Shown: positions 26,802 to 36,585 of the stretch, piece by piece
How positions within the stretch are numbered: position 1 is the stretch's first letter
Layout: each line of letters starts with the position of its first letter
Origin: Paenibacillus sp. MMS20-IR301
GTDB taxonomy: Bacteria > Bacillota > Bacilli > Paenibacillales > Paenibacillaceae
Reading direction: 5' to 3'
Assembly: GCF_032302195.1 (NCBI RefSeq)
Contig: NZ_CP135275.1
Location: 2,232,001-2,296,000 of the forward strand
Length of the DNA stretch: 64,000 nt
Made by a program: the position numbers and the translations under genes
The notes under the pieces: generated by a model
Told to the model about the DNA's origin: nothing
The model's database searches: none
What the model saw: the letters and a program-made list of their open reading frames with translations, nothing else

Positions 26802-29665
26802 CAGTTATCCCTCCCGATCGTAAAGATAATATTCATCGTGACTCCGATTACCGCCAGATAGACTCCCAGATCAAACAGCATAGCTGTAGTCAGCTCCGTC
26901 TTGCCCATGACCGGCAGCTCGAAGTAACCGAACGCCTGGGTCAGGAAAGGAACACCGAAGAAGAAGGAGCCTATCCCGGTAAGGAAAGCTAATAATATGC
27001 CGACCGCAATCAGTTTGCGGTAATCGACCGGCAGCACCTTCTCTACAAACTCCATCCCGAAAGCAATCGCCAGCAGCACCAGTGCCGCCGCAGCCATCAG
27101 TGCCCCGATGAAGCCGCCGCCCGGATTGTTATGGCCGGCAAAGAAAAGGTACAGGGAGAATGTAATAATAATCACGAAGGCCACTTTAGCTACAGACTGC
27201 AGCAGGACATCATTGCTGCGGGAATAGCGCGGCTTCTCGTCGCCGGGCATTATTTTGACCATTGCAGGCTTATTGTCCGGCTCAAGCGTCAGCTTGATCA
27301 TTGAATAGATCGCCAGCGAGGCCAGCCCTAGCACTGTGATTTCGAACATCGTATCGAAGCCGCGGAAATCGACCAGGAGCACATTCACGATATTTTTGCC
27401 GCCGCCCAGCTTGTAGCTGTTCTCCACATAGAAGCTGGAGATGGACTCAAACGGGCTGCTGCCGAGCGCCGCCAGGGCAACGAGCGTCATGGTCGCGCCG
27501 AAGGCGACAGATATGATCAGCCTAGGTACCTTCACCCGGAATTTGGCCTTCTCGCGAGTAAGCCGGGGTAAATGCCGGAAGCAGAGCAGGAACAGCGTGA
27601 CTGACACCACTTCGACAATCATCTGGGTAAGTGCGAGATCAGGAGCCCGGAAAAGTACAAACAGCAAGGTGACCATATAGCCAACCATCCCTGTGAGCAG
27701 AATTGCCGAGATTCTCGACTTCGCGAACGGAATGGCGAGCGCACCGGTCAGCATGACCAGCACAGCTGCTGCTTCAAAGAAGGAGACCGGGGCATATGCC
27801 CCCTGGCCAAACGTAATGCCGTCTGTATAGAGCAGCGTACCGCCCACTATAACGATAAGCAGAGTGAAGATATACATCAGATAATGACGCATCGAGCCGG
27901 TCATATAGAGTCCGGTCAATGAACGGGATGCCCGTTCTACAAACCGCAGGCTGCCGTCATACACCTGATTCAGGGTGATTCCCCGCCCTCTTCCCCACTC
28001 TCTGTCAACGAGGCTGAGCCGGCCATAAAGACGGTACACGATAATTCCCAGCACGATAACGCCCAGCGTCATCCAGATCTCGGCAGTGAAGCCGTGCCAG
28101 AAATAAATGTTCACATAAAAGGGATGACTGGCAGCAAGCTGCGGATGAATGGCATTCATCCCGGGTACAATCAAAGTCTTAGACAGGATATTCGGGAACA
28201 ATCCGGTCACCACGGCCAGCGCTGCCAGCAGCATTGGAGGAAGCAGGAGGCCAAAAGGTGCCTCATGCGGCTTCTTATCCAGCTTCTCCGGCTGATATTT
28301 GCCGAAGAAGGTATGGAATACCATAATCATGCTGTAGGCAAAGGTAAAGATGCTCGCCAGCCAGGCCAGGACCGGGAATAGGGTGAAGAATGACTCCCGG
28401 CTGAGAATATCCAGCTCCCTGATATTCAGCACGGCTGTGAAGAACATCTCCTTGCTCAGGAAGCCGGCAAACGGCGGCAGCCCCGCCATCGAGAAGCTGC
28501 CAATCAGCGCAATGGAGAAGGTTACCGGCATCAGTGACACCAGTCCTCCCAGCTTGCGGAGATCGCGCGTATTCGTCTCATGGTCGACAATCCCGACCAC
28601 CATAAACAGCGAGCCTTTGAATACGGCATGATTAATCAGATGAAAAAGTGCTGCTGTAGTTGCGGCGGTAAAGAATACAGCTTCTTCGCCTGTGTAGAAC
28701 GAAGCTGCCGATCCCATACCAAGCAGTCCCATAATCAGTCCAAGCTGACTGATTGTAGAATAGGCTAACAGAGCCTTCAGGTCCGTCTGCTTCATCGCCT
28801 GGATCGATCCATAGATCAAGGTGATCAGGCCGACACCCGACACAATCCAAAACCACTCATGTTGCCCCGCAAATACCGGGCTGAAACGTGCGACCAGATA
28901 GAGGCCCGCTTTGACCATTGTTGCCGAATGCAGGTATGCACTGACCGGAGTCGGTGCTTCCATCGCATCCGGCAGCCAGATATGAAACGGAAACTGGGCT
29001 GACTTGGTAAAGGCCCCCAGCAGAATCAGAAGCATCGCCGGTACGAATAGCGTCTGTCCGCTGATATCACCGACCTGGCTCCAGATCTCGCGGATACTGA
29101 AGGTACCGGTCATGACATACAGCATCAGGAAGCCTGCGAACATCGCCAGCCCGCCGAAGACGGTAATCAGCATGGACTTCTGCGCACCGTAGCGTGACTT
29201 CTGTCTGCGGTGCCAATAAGCGATCAGAAGGAAGGAGGATACACTGGTGAGCTCCCAGAAGCCGTACAAGACCATGAGATTGTCAGACATGACTACACCA
29301 AGCATCGCACCCATAAAGATTTGGAGATAGACATAGAACGGGGTCAGCTCTTCTTTGCGTTTATCCAGATAATAAATGGAATAGAAGATGACAAGTGTCC
29401 CCATGCCCGTAATTAGCAGTGCGAACAGCAAACTTAATCCATCGAGATGGAACACCAGATCAATGCCAAGGGACGGAATCCATGATACAGTCTCATACCC
29501 GGAATCCCCTCCCTTGATGACCGGAATCCGGGTCAAGAAATAAATGAACAACGCCAGCGGTCCGGCTAGTACAAACCATCCTCTATGAAGCCTGGCCATC
29601 CTCCCGCGTAGAAGCGCTATCATCAAGGCCAGCAGAAACGGAACAAGTACGGTTATATGCAGCAA
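26801..29665 (-). CDS. mrpA: Fused Na+/H+ antiporter subunits MrpA and MrpB
   Basis: 954 aa from TTG 29665 (AGGAGG 7 bp upstream; the TTG at 29671 sits directly on the site). Residues 1-800 are MrpA, a NuoL-like channel (YGFWELTSVSSFLLIAYWHR, TKSAQFPFHIWLPDAMEAPT) with the MrpA-specific C-terminal helices. Residues of about 805-950 are a complete MrpB (DVLLQSVAKVAFVIIITFSL, then FFAGHNNPGGGFIGAL). In Bacillus and Staphylococcus mrpA and mrpB are separate, whereas a fused AB subunit is the rule in proteobacterial Pha/Mrp systems. It is first of six genes (A/B-C-D-E-F-G) for Na+ efflux and pH homeostasis. Confidence 0.93.
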   Translation of the reverse strand: MLHITVLVPFLLALMIALLRGRMARLHRGWFVLAGPLALFIYFLTRIPVIKGGDSGYETVSWIPSLGIDLVFHLDGLSLLFALLITGMGTLVIFYSIYYLDKRKEELTPFYVYLQIFMGAMLGVVMSDNLMVLYGFWELTSVSSFLLIAYWHRRQKSRYGAQKSMLITVFGGLAMFAGFLMLYVMTGTFSIREIWSQVGDISGQTLFVPAMLLILLGAFTKSAQFPFHIWLPDAMEAPTPVSAYLHSATMVKAGLYLVARFSPVFAGQHEWFWIVSGVGLITLIYGSIQAMKQTDLKALLAYSTISQLGLIMGLLGMGSAASFYTGEEAVFFTAATTAALFHLINHAVFKGSLFMVVGIVDHETNTRDLRKLGGLVSLMPVTFSIALIGSFSMAGLPPFAGFLSKEMFFTAVLNIRELDILSRESFFTLFPVLAWLASIFTFAYSMIMVFHTFFGKYQPEKLDKKPHEAPFGLLLPPMLLAALAVVTGLFPNILSKTLIVPGMNAIHPQLAASHPFYVNIYFWHGFTAEIWMTLGVIVLGIIVYRLYGRLSLVDREWGRGRGITLNQVYDGSLRFVERASRSLTGLYMTGSMRHYLMYIFTLLIVIVGGTLLYTDGITFGQGAYAPVSFFEAAAVLVMLTGALAIPFAKSRISAILLTGMVGYMVTLLFVLFRAPDLALTQMIVEVVSVTLFLLCFRHLPRLTREKAKFRVKVPRLIISVAFGATMTLVALAALGSSPFESISSFYVENSYKLGGGKNIVNVLLVDFRGFDTMFEITVLGLASLAIYSMIKLTLEPDNKPAMVKIMPGDEKPRYSRSNDVLLQSVAKVAFVIIITFSLYLFFAGHNNPGGGFIGALMAAAALVLLAIAFGMEFVEKVLPVDYRKLIAVGILLAFLTGIGSFFFGVPFLTQAFGYFELPVMGKTELTTAMLFDLGVYLAVIGVTMNIIFTIGRDN

Positions 29666-29738
29666 AGGCAAGCCTCCTTTTCCACTCTACATTTTTAAGT
29701 TGTGAACACTGGTACTTACAGCTGGAAGCAAACGGCCG

Positions 29739-30374
29739 TTACAATGGGTCGGTTAATGTACCCTCGCAGATATGCAAATATCTCGCTTTACCATCTTGCT
29801 CAATTCTGAACAAGCCATTCTCAAATTCCGTGTGCAATTCGTGAAAAAATTTCCCTTTGATGAAGTCTGTCCCTTCCGGCTCATCGCTGAGCTGATAGGC
29901 CCCATCCGTCTTGACCAGGTAGGAGATTACGCCTTCCTCATGTGTTTCCTCAAGACCGGCGCGCATCCGCTGAACGGCTACCACATGAAGATCCATCATC
30001 TTCATCTTGCTGATAAGCTCATTTACGAAGTTGCGCTTGGTCAGCTCCTGCCAGAGCGTCTGGGCCGACTGCCCGATAATAATCTGCGTGACCTCCTTCT
30101 CTTCTGCAGCTTCAACGATAACATCCGTTGTCTTCCGGCCCCGGCGTTTGCGGACCATGAACTCCGCCCCGGCCTCCTCGGCCAGACGCTTCCAGACAGC
30201 CATAAACATCTCTTTGCTCTGATTGTATTCATCCGTATCCGAGCTATCCACATTGAGCACATACAGCGGTGCCCCAATCAGTTCAGACAGCTGGACACCA
30301 CGGCGGATTAAGCGCTCCCCGTGCGGACCATAATGAACACATACCATAATCTTTTCCTTGTGAATGACCTTCAC
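29739..30374 (-). CDS. KdpD-type universal stress protein domain protein
   Basis: 211 aa, first in front of the mrp operon with a 67-bp gap and no terminator. The first 130 residues resemble the Usp domain of the K+ sensor kinase KdpD (KIMVCVHYGPHGERLIRRGV; VTQIIIGQSAQTLWQELTKR). The last 70 residues are a hydrophilic extension without a known match. There is no kinase or membrane part. A role in sensing or controlling cation transport is inferred from the KdpD similarity and the mrp neighbour. The GTG start at 30374 sits unusually close to AGGAGG. Confidence 0.72.
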   Translation of the reverse strand: MKVIHKEKIMVCVHYGPHGERLIRRGVQLSELIGAPLYVLNVDSSDTDEYNQSKEMFMAVWKRLAEEAGAEFMVRKRRGRKTTDVIVEAAEEKEVTQIIIGQSAQTLWQELTKRNFVNELISKMKMMDLHVVAVQRMRAGLEETHEEGVISYLVKTDGAYQLSDEPEGTDFIKGKFFHELHTEFENGLFRIEQDGKARYLHICEGTLTDPL

Positions 30375-30401
30375 CCTCCTGTTAACACGGGCAAGAAATA
30401 C

Positions 30402-30432
30402 AAAAGGAGCCTACTGGCGTTAGGCCCCTTTC
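30402..30432 (-). terminator. Terminator of the metallophosphoesterase gene
   Basis: On the minus strand GAAAGGGGCCT pairs with AGGCTCCTTT and is followed by TGTATTTCTT. It lies between the metallophosphoesterase stop and the usp start. The region 30433-30543 shows nothing else. Confidence 0.75.
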
Positions 30433-30543
30433 GATTGTTCTAAACCCTTAAATGTTATATTAAAATTATATCTATTAAGGTGCTGTTTGTAAAGTTTACG
30501 GACAAGCAATACACATACTAAATACTTCCGTACACGCCTTAAG

Positions 30544-31656
30544 TCAGCTTTCCGCATCAGAAAACTGCACATGAACCGAGACAATCTCAGAACGCGACCC
30601 GATCCGGATTGGCGGCCCCCAGAAGCCGTAACCGGAGGATACAATAGAATGCAGCTGCCCTTTTTGCAGATAACCCCAGTCATTCTCGAACAGCCTGGAC
30701 GTAATAAGATTAGCCGGTGCGATCTGACCGTAATGCGTGTGGCCGGACAACATCAGATCAATCCCCTGCTCCTGTGCGGTATCCAGTTCAACCGGCTGAT
30801 GCTCCAGCATCACCACCGGCTTCGTGCGGTCCAGGCCTGCAGTCAGCTCCGCCAGCGGCGCCCGTTCTTTGTCACTGTAATCCTTCCGTCCGATCAGTGT
30901 CAGCCAGTCTCCAATTTCCAGTACTTCATCATATAGAACCTGAATGCCGCTTTCCTCCAAAAGTGTGATGATCTCCTCTGTCCCGCCCTTGAACCGGTCA
31001 TGATTGCCCAAGGATGCGTAGACACCCATGGGGGCCTTCAGCTCCGCTAATATCTTCCCGATCCCCTTGTCCTGATAAGGCACAATATCATCATCCACCA
31101 CATCACCGGGCAGCAGCACGATATCCGGCTTCAGCGCATTGATCTCCTTGACCATCCGCTCCGCATGCTTCTTCCCGGATAAATAGCCGAAATGCATGTC
31201 CGACGCCATTACAATGTGCAGCTCACCATTCTCCGGGCCGGCCTTGCCGATCTCCAGCGAATACGAACGCGTGACCGGACTGTAAGCATTGAAGCTCCCC
31301 AGCCCAAGCAGAACAGCCAGCACTGCTAAAGTGATGATTCCAGACCACTTCTGCACGGTATGGCGCGGCAGCCGGCTCAGCTTCGTCAACCAGACCATGA
31401 GATGCACCAGCGGCAGCAGCATGATCAGCAGGCTGAACAAGGCCAGCCAGTAGCTGCCAATCACGCTCAATACTGCTGATCCGGCGACAAGCCGGGAGAG
31501 AATAAGCGAGCTGGCCAGAAAGATGAGTACAACAATATAGAGCAAGCGGAACCTGCCCGATACTACAGGCTTAATCCAGCTCCAGCCGCTCCAGCCGATG
31601 TAGAAGATAATCAGGCCGTATACCATTATAAAAAGCAAACCAAGAATGATGTACAT
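30544..31656 (-). CDS. Membrane-anchored metallophosphoesterase (YkuE/YaeI-like)
   Basis: 370 aa from ATG 31656 (AAGGTGG upstream; the frame to 31716 has no ribosome site). Four or five N-terminal transmembrane helices precede a calcineurin-like domain: IVMASDMHFGYLSGK (D-x-H), LLPGDVVDDD (GDxxDD), ASLGNHDRFKGG (GNHD), MLEHQP and MLSGHTHYGQIAP (GHxH). The metal-binding set is complete. Relatives act on lipid phosphates such as UDP-diacylglucosamine or polyprenyl phosphates, but the substrate here is unknown. Monocistronic. Confidence 0.88.
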   Translation of the reverse strand: MYIILGLLFIMVYGLIIFYIGWSGWSWIKPVVSGRFRLLYIVVLIFLASSLILSRLVAGSAVLSVIGSYWLALFSLLIMLLPLVHLMVWLTKLSRLPRHTVQKWSGIITLAVLAVLLGLGSFNAYSPVTRSYSLEIGKAGPENGELHIVMASDMHFGYLSGKKHAERMVKEINALKPDIVLLPGDVVDDDIVPYQDKGIGKILAELKAPMGVYASLGNHDRFKGGTEEIITLLEESGIQVLYDEVLEIGDWLTLIGRKDYSDKERAPLAELTAGLDRTKPVVMLEHQPVELDTAQEQGIDLMLSGHTHYGQIAPANLITSRLFENDWGYLQKGQLHSIVSSGYGFWGPPIRIGSRSEIVSVHVQFSDAES

Positions 31657-31798
31657 TGCAACCACCTTATCGTATGTAATGTTATCCAGTCTACATACGT
31701 TCAGGCGCCGCTGCAACTTTTCCCCGGCCGCTCAGTTTCTTCCAGATTATGCCGATAAAATAAATTGTACATAGCTCTCATTACAAGGAGGAAATATT

Positions 31799-33394
31799 TT
31801 GAAGAAACCTGATCGCTCACGTTTGACCAACCAGCTGTACAGGATACTGCTTTTCCTTTTCATAGCAGCAGGTTGTGCAGGACTTTCCCCGGATTCAGCA
31901 GCCCATGCGGCGCAGACTGGTGAGATAACACCGGTAGTAAAATTGTTTCCTGCCCTGGAACGGGTGCGTACTGAAGTTAAGTTTACCTTATCGTACCCGG
32001 ATAATAATTTCCATATCAATGTTGCTGTGAAGCAGACCAGTTTTGATACCGGAGAGGTTATAATGAACTTCTATGATTATGATGATCCTGCATTGAAATC
32101 AAAATATAAGTTAAGCGAAACGGAAATGAGAGCAATTTCATACCTAACGCCTGCCGGGCCCAAAAGCTATATCGCTGTAGAAGCGTGGGAGAGTAGCAAT
32201 TATCTCGGCTCCACAATCTATGAATTTGATCTCGGCTCCAAACAGCTTAAGAAAATCACCGACATCAGCAATAAATTCAGGGTTCAGGTATACGGTTCTT
32301 TAGGTGTATATGAGACCATACATAATGAGCTGACAACTGCTTATAACGGCATTGATAAGCACCAGCTATACTCTCTCCAGACGAACAAACCTGTTCTGCC
32401 GCAAGGGAAGTATGGACTTATCGAAAGGATGACTCTTCAAAAAAATGCCGGTGCAAAATCATTAGAAACCACAGATTATGTGCTTCGTGAACAGGCTCTA
32501 ACCGGTAAAGGGGCCATTAAAATTTATCTGCTCGCATACGGCGGGAAGCTTACCCAAGTTCCGGCGATATACAATAAGTTTACTTACGACCAGAATAAAG
32601 ATATCTCCAATCTGGTGCTGGCTAACGGAAACGGACAGCTTCAATTAAAGCGGAGTTTGAAGTCAGGGCAGGAATATTCCAAGCTCACCTTAATCAAAGG
32701 GAATACCACAAAGGTATTGCTCGATGTGCCGGGATATATTAATGAGAGCAGTATGCCATCCTTCTCACCCAGCAACCGCTATATGATTATTACCAGTCAG
32801 ATCAGAGGTGCACATCTGGCATTTGCAGATGCAACTTATTATATCTTTGATCTCAAAACTATGACTGTTATCCATAAGCTTAAACCGCATTATAAATTGT
32901 ATGAAATTGGAATAGAATGGTTCACTGATGAGTTATTTCTAATTACTTATGATACCTCCAGACCCAATACGTATAAGCCGGTTTACTATCATGTCCCCAC
33001 CCAGACATCTATTCCGGACGAAGAATTGATTGAGTATAATTCATATATACATAATTTCACCTATGATGGATTACTGTCATTGAATGCGCCGATTCCGCTC
33101 CAGGTGGATCAGCAGTATATCCGCTACAGCGGCAACGGACCCTTAATGGACAAGGAGACCTACTACATCCCTCTGGCTGATTTTGCAGAACAGCAGGGAA
33201 TAACGGTCAATATCACAGCATCCGGGTTACAGTTAAGCAAGGGAGACAGTCAGATCTCAATTGGAGTCAAAGACGCCCTCAAGCTTGGAAGCACCTGGTA
33301 TGTGCCGCTAAAAAAACTGGTTCCGTTAGGTTATACGATTTCCTGGGCCGGCTCAGATGGCATAATAATGAATACGGCAGCGGGTACAAATTGA
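31799..33394 (+). CDS. Secreted protein with C-terminal copper-amine-oxidase-N-like stalk domain
   Basis: 531 aa from TTG 31799, preceded by AGGAGG. A signal peptide (LFLFIAAGCAGLSPDSAAHA) could alternatively be read as a lipobox (AAGC). The central 350 residues are beta-rich, propeller-like blocks without known motifs. The last 80 residues (YYIPLADFAEQQGITVNITA, WYVPLKKLVPLGYTISW) are the Cu-amine-oxidase N-terminal-like domain that is very common in secreted Paenibacillus proteins and is thought to bind cell-surface components. Monocistronic. Confidence 0.72.
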   Translation: MKKPDRSRLTNQLYRILLFLFIAAGCAGLSPDSAAHAAQTGEITPVVKLFPALERVRTEVKFTLSYPDNNFHINVAVKQTSFDTGEVIMNFYDYDDPALKSKYKLSETEMRAISYLTPAGPKSYIAVEAWESSNYLGSTIYEFDLGSKQLKKITDISNKFRVQVYGSLGVYETIHNELTTAYNGIDKHQLYSLQTNKPVLPQGKYGLIERMTLQKNAGAKSLETTDYVLREQALTGKGAIKIYLLAYGGKLTQVPAIYNKFTYDQNKDISNLVLANGNGQLQLKRSLKSGQEYSKLTLIKGNTTKVLLDVPGYINESSMPSFSPSNRYMIITSQIRGAHLAFADATYYIFDLKTMTVIHKLKPHYKLYEIGIEWFTDELFLITYDTSRPNTYKPVYYHVPTQTSIPDEELIEYNSYIHNFTYDGLLSLNAPIPLQVDQQYIRYSGNGPLMDKETYYIPLADFAEQQGITVNITASGLQLSKGDSQISIGVKDALKLGSTWYVPLKKLVPLGYTISWAGSDGIIMNTAAGTN

Positions 33395-33413
33395 ACCAAA
33401 CTGCACTACTAAT

Positions 33414-33440
33414 ACAAGCCCGCGCTCAGCGCGGGCTTGT
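33414..33440. terminator. Strong hairpin terminator between convergent genes
   Basis: ACAAGCCCGCGC / GCGCGGGCTTGT, a perfect 12-bp stem with a 3-nt loop. Confidence 0.85.
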
Positions 33441-33465
33441 AAACTGCAGACTGTATTTTACATAC

Positions 33466-35370
33466 TTATTTCAGCTTGCTGACAACCTCTTCTGCCGACA
33501 GCTTGCCGGAGGTCAGCGCCCAGGCATTATTCGCACCGGACGGTGAATCGTCACCCATCACCCCGCCGACAACCTCGCCGGCAGCATACAATCCGGAGAT
33601 GACCTGATCACTTGTATTCAGCACTTCAAAGTCTGCGTTGACTACCAGTCCGCCCATGGTTGTCGCAAAGCGCGGCTTCTGCTCCACCAGATAGTACGGC
33701 CCTGTACCGATTTGCTCGGTCAGATACTCCGCCGGACGCCCGAAGTCTGCATCCTTGCCTGCCTTGATGAAGCCGTTGTAACGGTTAACCGTCTCCTGGA
33801 GCGCGGCTGAATCCATACCTGCTGCTGCAGCCAGCGCCTCCACTGTATCTGCATGGAAGAAATACGGCGCTATCGAGCCGTTATTCTTCAGCCAACTGTC
33901 AATATCCGCTTGGGAAATCCCCGCTTCACTCACTCCGGGCTGGAAAATATCAAAGGTCGCCTGATCCATCAGCAGGTAGAGCATTTGCTCCGGCTGGGCC
34001 AATTCAACTTCCAGAATACTGCGGTTGCTTGACTTCTCATTAACCACCCGCTTCCCGGCTGTATTAATAAGAATCCCGCTTTTTTTGAATGCAGAGATGT
34101 TGCCTACAATCGTAGACTTGGCGATCCCTTCAGACACTTCAACACCATTCGGATAACGTTTCCCGTACTCCATCAGACGGGTGCCTGCATCGATGCCTTC
34201 TGCCGTTGCCATCACGATACCGTCCCCGGTTGATGAGGTTGGCCCGTAATACAGGGCGGCCTTCAAATCAGCAGAGAGCAGCTCCTTGTTATTCCCGTAG
34301 CCGCCGGTTGCCATGATTACAGCTTTGGCTGTAATATTATATGTTTTGCCTGTGCTGTCCTTCGCCACAACGCCTGTAACAGCACCTTTATCATCTGTAA
34401 TCAGCTTCTCCGCCCTGGTCTCCAGGTGCAGGTCCACCCCGGATTCTTCCACCTTCTGGCGGGCTTGCTTGGCAAAACCCGGGCCTCCTGCTTCATAAGC
34501 CAGCTCACGGTTATGGCTGTACTCTGCTAATTTGTGCAGTCCGCCGGCCATGTCATACTGGATGCCGACGTACTGATTCAGCCAATCTGTAGTCTGGCCT
34601 ACATTTTCAGCGAACAGGTTCAAGAGCTCTGTAACGTTCTTATTGCCGCCGTTAGCCTGGAAATCCTGTACGATGCTGTCAGCACTATCATCAGTAACCC
34701 CAGCTTCTTGCTGCAGCTTGGACAATCCCACCACCTGGTTGCCGCCGCTGATTGAGATCGCCCCGCCGATATAGGTCATTTTCTCCAGCAGAATTGTCTT
34801 CAGCCCCAGCTCATCTGCCCGCAGTGAAGCCGACATCCCGGCTGCGCCGCCGCCGATGACAACTACATCCGCAGTCAGCTCTTCAACCTCTGTCGAGACT
34901 TTCTTCATCACCTCTTGATTCAGAGCCAGCGGATCTGCACCCGCTTGTGTTACACAGTCACTTACTGCAGCGAGTATAGCATCACTGGTAACAGTCGCCC
35001 CGGAGATTGCATCTATGTTCAAAGACTGGTTCGCTACGATAGCCTCGGGAATTTTCACAACAGAAGCATCACTTACACCCTCAGTTTCGTTAAAATGGAT
35101 GACCTTGACCGATTCGATCTTATGCTCGGAGAACGTCACCTCTACCTGGACTGTACCATTTTTTCCGTCGGCAGAGCCTGTGTAAGTTCCGGATTTAAAT
35201 GTAATTTTCTCGGTATTATCAGCTGTTTCATTACTGCTTGTGTTTATATTTGCACCTGAATTTGTACCTGTGTTTGTATTTGCGCCTTCTCCTGAGCAGC
35301 CTGCCAGTGATAAGACCAGCACCAGCATAAGCAGAACCGGCAATAGTTTTGTTGAGATGTTAGTCCGCAT
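33466..35370 (-). CDS. Extracellular FMN/FAD reductase lipoprotein (fumarate/urocanate reductase-like)
   Basis: 634 aa. Lipoprotein signal with lipobox LAGC (Cys 25), then a Thr/Asn-rich spacer. An FMN-binding domain at about 55-145 contains DAISGATVTSDAI, whose Thr is the site ApbE flavinylates. From about 165 to the end is an FAD_binding_2 flavoprotein (VVVIGGGAAGMSASLRADEL; YAAGEVVGGVMGDDSPSGAN). The layout matches the flavin-based extracellular reductases of Gram-positives (FrdA/UrdA-like), which use small organic acceptors. No ndh2/eet or apbE gene is adjacent. It is divergent from a LysR regulator, which probably controls it. Confidence 0.88.
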   Translation of the reverse strand: MRTNISTKLLPVLLMLVLVLSLAGCSGEGANTNTGTNSGANINTSSNETADNTEKITFKSGTYTGSADGKNGTVQVEVTFSEHKIESVKVIHFNETEGVSDASVVKIPEAIVANQSLNIDAISGATVTSDAILAAVSDCVTQAGADPLALNQEVMKKVSTEVEELTADVVVIGGGAAGMSASLRADELGLKTILLEKMTYIGGAISISGGNQVVGLSKLQQEAGVTDDSADSIVQDFQANGGNKNVTELLNLFAENVGQTTDWLNQYVGIQYDMAGGLHKLAEYSHNRELAYEAGGPGFAKQARQKVEESGVDLHLETRAEKLITDDKGAVTGVVAKDSTGKTYNITAKAVIMATGGYGNNKELLSADLKAALYYGPTSSTGDGIVMATAEGIDAGTRLMEYGKRYPNGVEVSEGIAKSTIVGNISAFKKSGILINTAGKRVVNEKSSNRSILEVELAQPEQMLYLLMDQATFDIFQPGVSEAGISQADIDSWLKNNGSIAPYFFHADTVEALAAAAGMDSAALQETVNRYNGFIKAGKDADFGRPAEYLTEQIGTGPYYLVEQKPRFATTMGGLVVNADFEVLNTSDQVISGLYAAGEVVGGVMGDDSPSGANNAWALTSGKLSAEEVVSKLK

Positions 35371-35495
35371 TCGTTTCCCCTTGTTATATCTGTATTTGTG
35401 AAGCAGAAATATGTAGTGCCCGAATGATATTTGTCACTGTAATCATTTGTTAAAATGAATGTAACCTTCTACTAACTTTAGACAGGATGACCGCG

Positions 35496-36416
35496 ATGAA
35501 CATTGTACAGCTGCAGTATTTTTTGACCATTCAGAGCTATATGAGCTTCTCCAGTGCAGCCGGTGAGTTGTGCATCACCCAGTCCGCGCTGTCCAAGCAG
35601 ATCAAATCTCTGGAGAGTGAACTCAACACGCTACTGTTTAACCGCAATAAACGATCCATCAGCCTTACTCCAGCCGGCGAGGAATTTGCCGTGTACGCGA
35701 ACAAGCTGCTGGCAAATTACAATGAGATGATATCCAATATGAAGAAGCATGAGCTGCTGGAGAAGGGCTATCTGTCGATTGCCACGATTCCGGTTATGTC
35801 CCAATACGGGATGACTTCCAAAATTGCCGGCTTTGCCGCGATGTATCCGGAAATCAAGCTCGATCTGGCCGAGAAGGAAAATGATATCATAGTATCGATG
35901 CTCCGCAACGGCGAGGTCGATGTGGCCTTCATGCGCACAAATTATCTGCCTGAAGGACTTGCCGATGTCTATCCTCTCGCTGAAGATTACCTTGTGCTTG
36001 TGGTTGCAGAGGATCATCCGCTCTCACCGCTGAAGGCTGTGGATCTGGCACAGGTCCAATCCCAGAAATTCATCTTTCTGAACTCAACGTCCGGGATCTA
36101 CACCACCTGCATGGAGGAGTGCGAAAAGGCCGGCTTCACACCTGATGTATTGTTCACTAACAGCCGGATTGAGACGATTATGGAGCTAGTAGCCGAGAAG
36201 CTTGGTGTAACCCTGCTGATGAATCAGGTCGCCCGCTATTTCGATTATCCGCAGCTGCGGATTGTACCGCTCACCCATCCGGTGACTAGTACCCTGGCGG
36301 TTGTCAAACCGAAGAATAAACAGACTACCGAAAGCATCAAAACCTTTATGAATTATATGCTGAACTCAATTGTGATCTATTTCACTTTCTCCTTCACATG
36401 GCATGAATTCCTTTAG
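35496..36416 (+). CDS. LysR family transcriptional regulator
   Basis: 306 aa from ATG 35496 (ACAGG nine bases upstream; ATG 35487 is an alternative). The N-terminal winged helix is QLQYFLTIQSYMSFSSAAGE followed by LCITQSALSKQIKSLE. The effector domain begins near residue 90 (GYLSIATIPVMSQYGM). It is transcribed divergently from the flavoprotein lipoprotein gene across a 125-bp AT-rich spacer, the usual place for LysR operators. The coinducer is probably the acceptor of that reductase (inferred). Confidence 0.9.
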   Translation: MNIVQLQYFLTIQSYMSFSSAAGELCITQSALSKQIKSLESELNTLLFNRNKRSISLTPAGEEFAVYANKLLANYNEMISNMKKHELLEKGYLSIATIPVMSQYGMTSKIAGFAAMYPEIKLDLAEKENDIIVSMLRNGEVDVAFMRTNYLPEGLADVYPLAEDYLVLVVAEDHPLSPLKAVDLAQVQSQKFIFLNSTSGIYTTCMEECEKAGFTPDVLFTNSRIETIMELVAEKLGVTLLMNQVARYFDYPQLRIVPLTHPVTSTLAVVKPKNKQTTESIKTFMNYMLNSIVIYFTFSFTWHEFL

Positions 36417-36585
36417 CGCTAAGGGATGATTCTATCATAGACTCAGCATAGCCGCTGAACAATTCCAATCCAGACAGCACCTATTCCAAATGAGCAACTG
36501 TCTATTTTACACCCGGCGGGAGGTAAAGTGAGTAGCGGATAGCCACTTATAGCCCTTTCACACTATTATTCTGTGCGTTCTAAGC

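Noticed and set aside
30375..30543. A cation or c-di-AMP riboswitch before the usp-mrp genes
   Set aside because: Only the terminator of the metallophosphoesterase gene is seen and no conserved riboswitch core was recognised.
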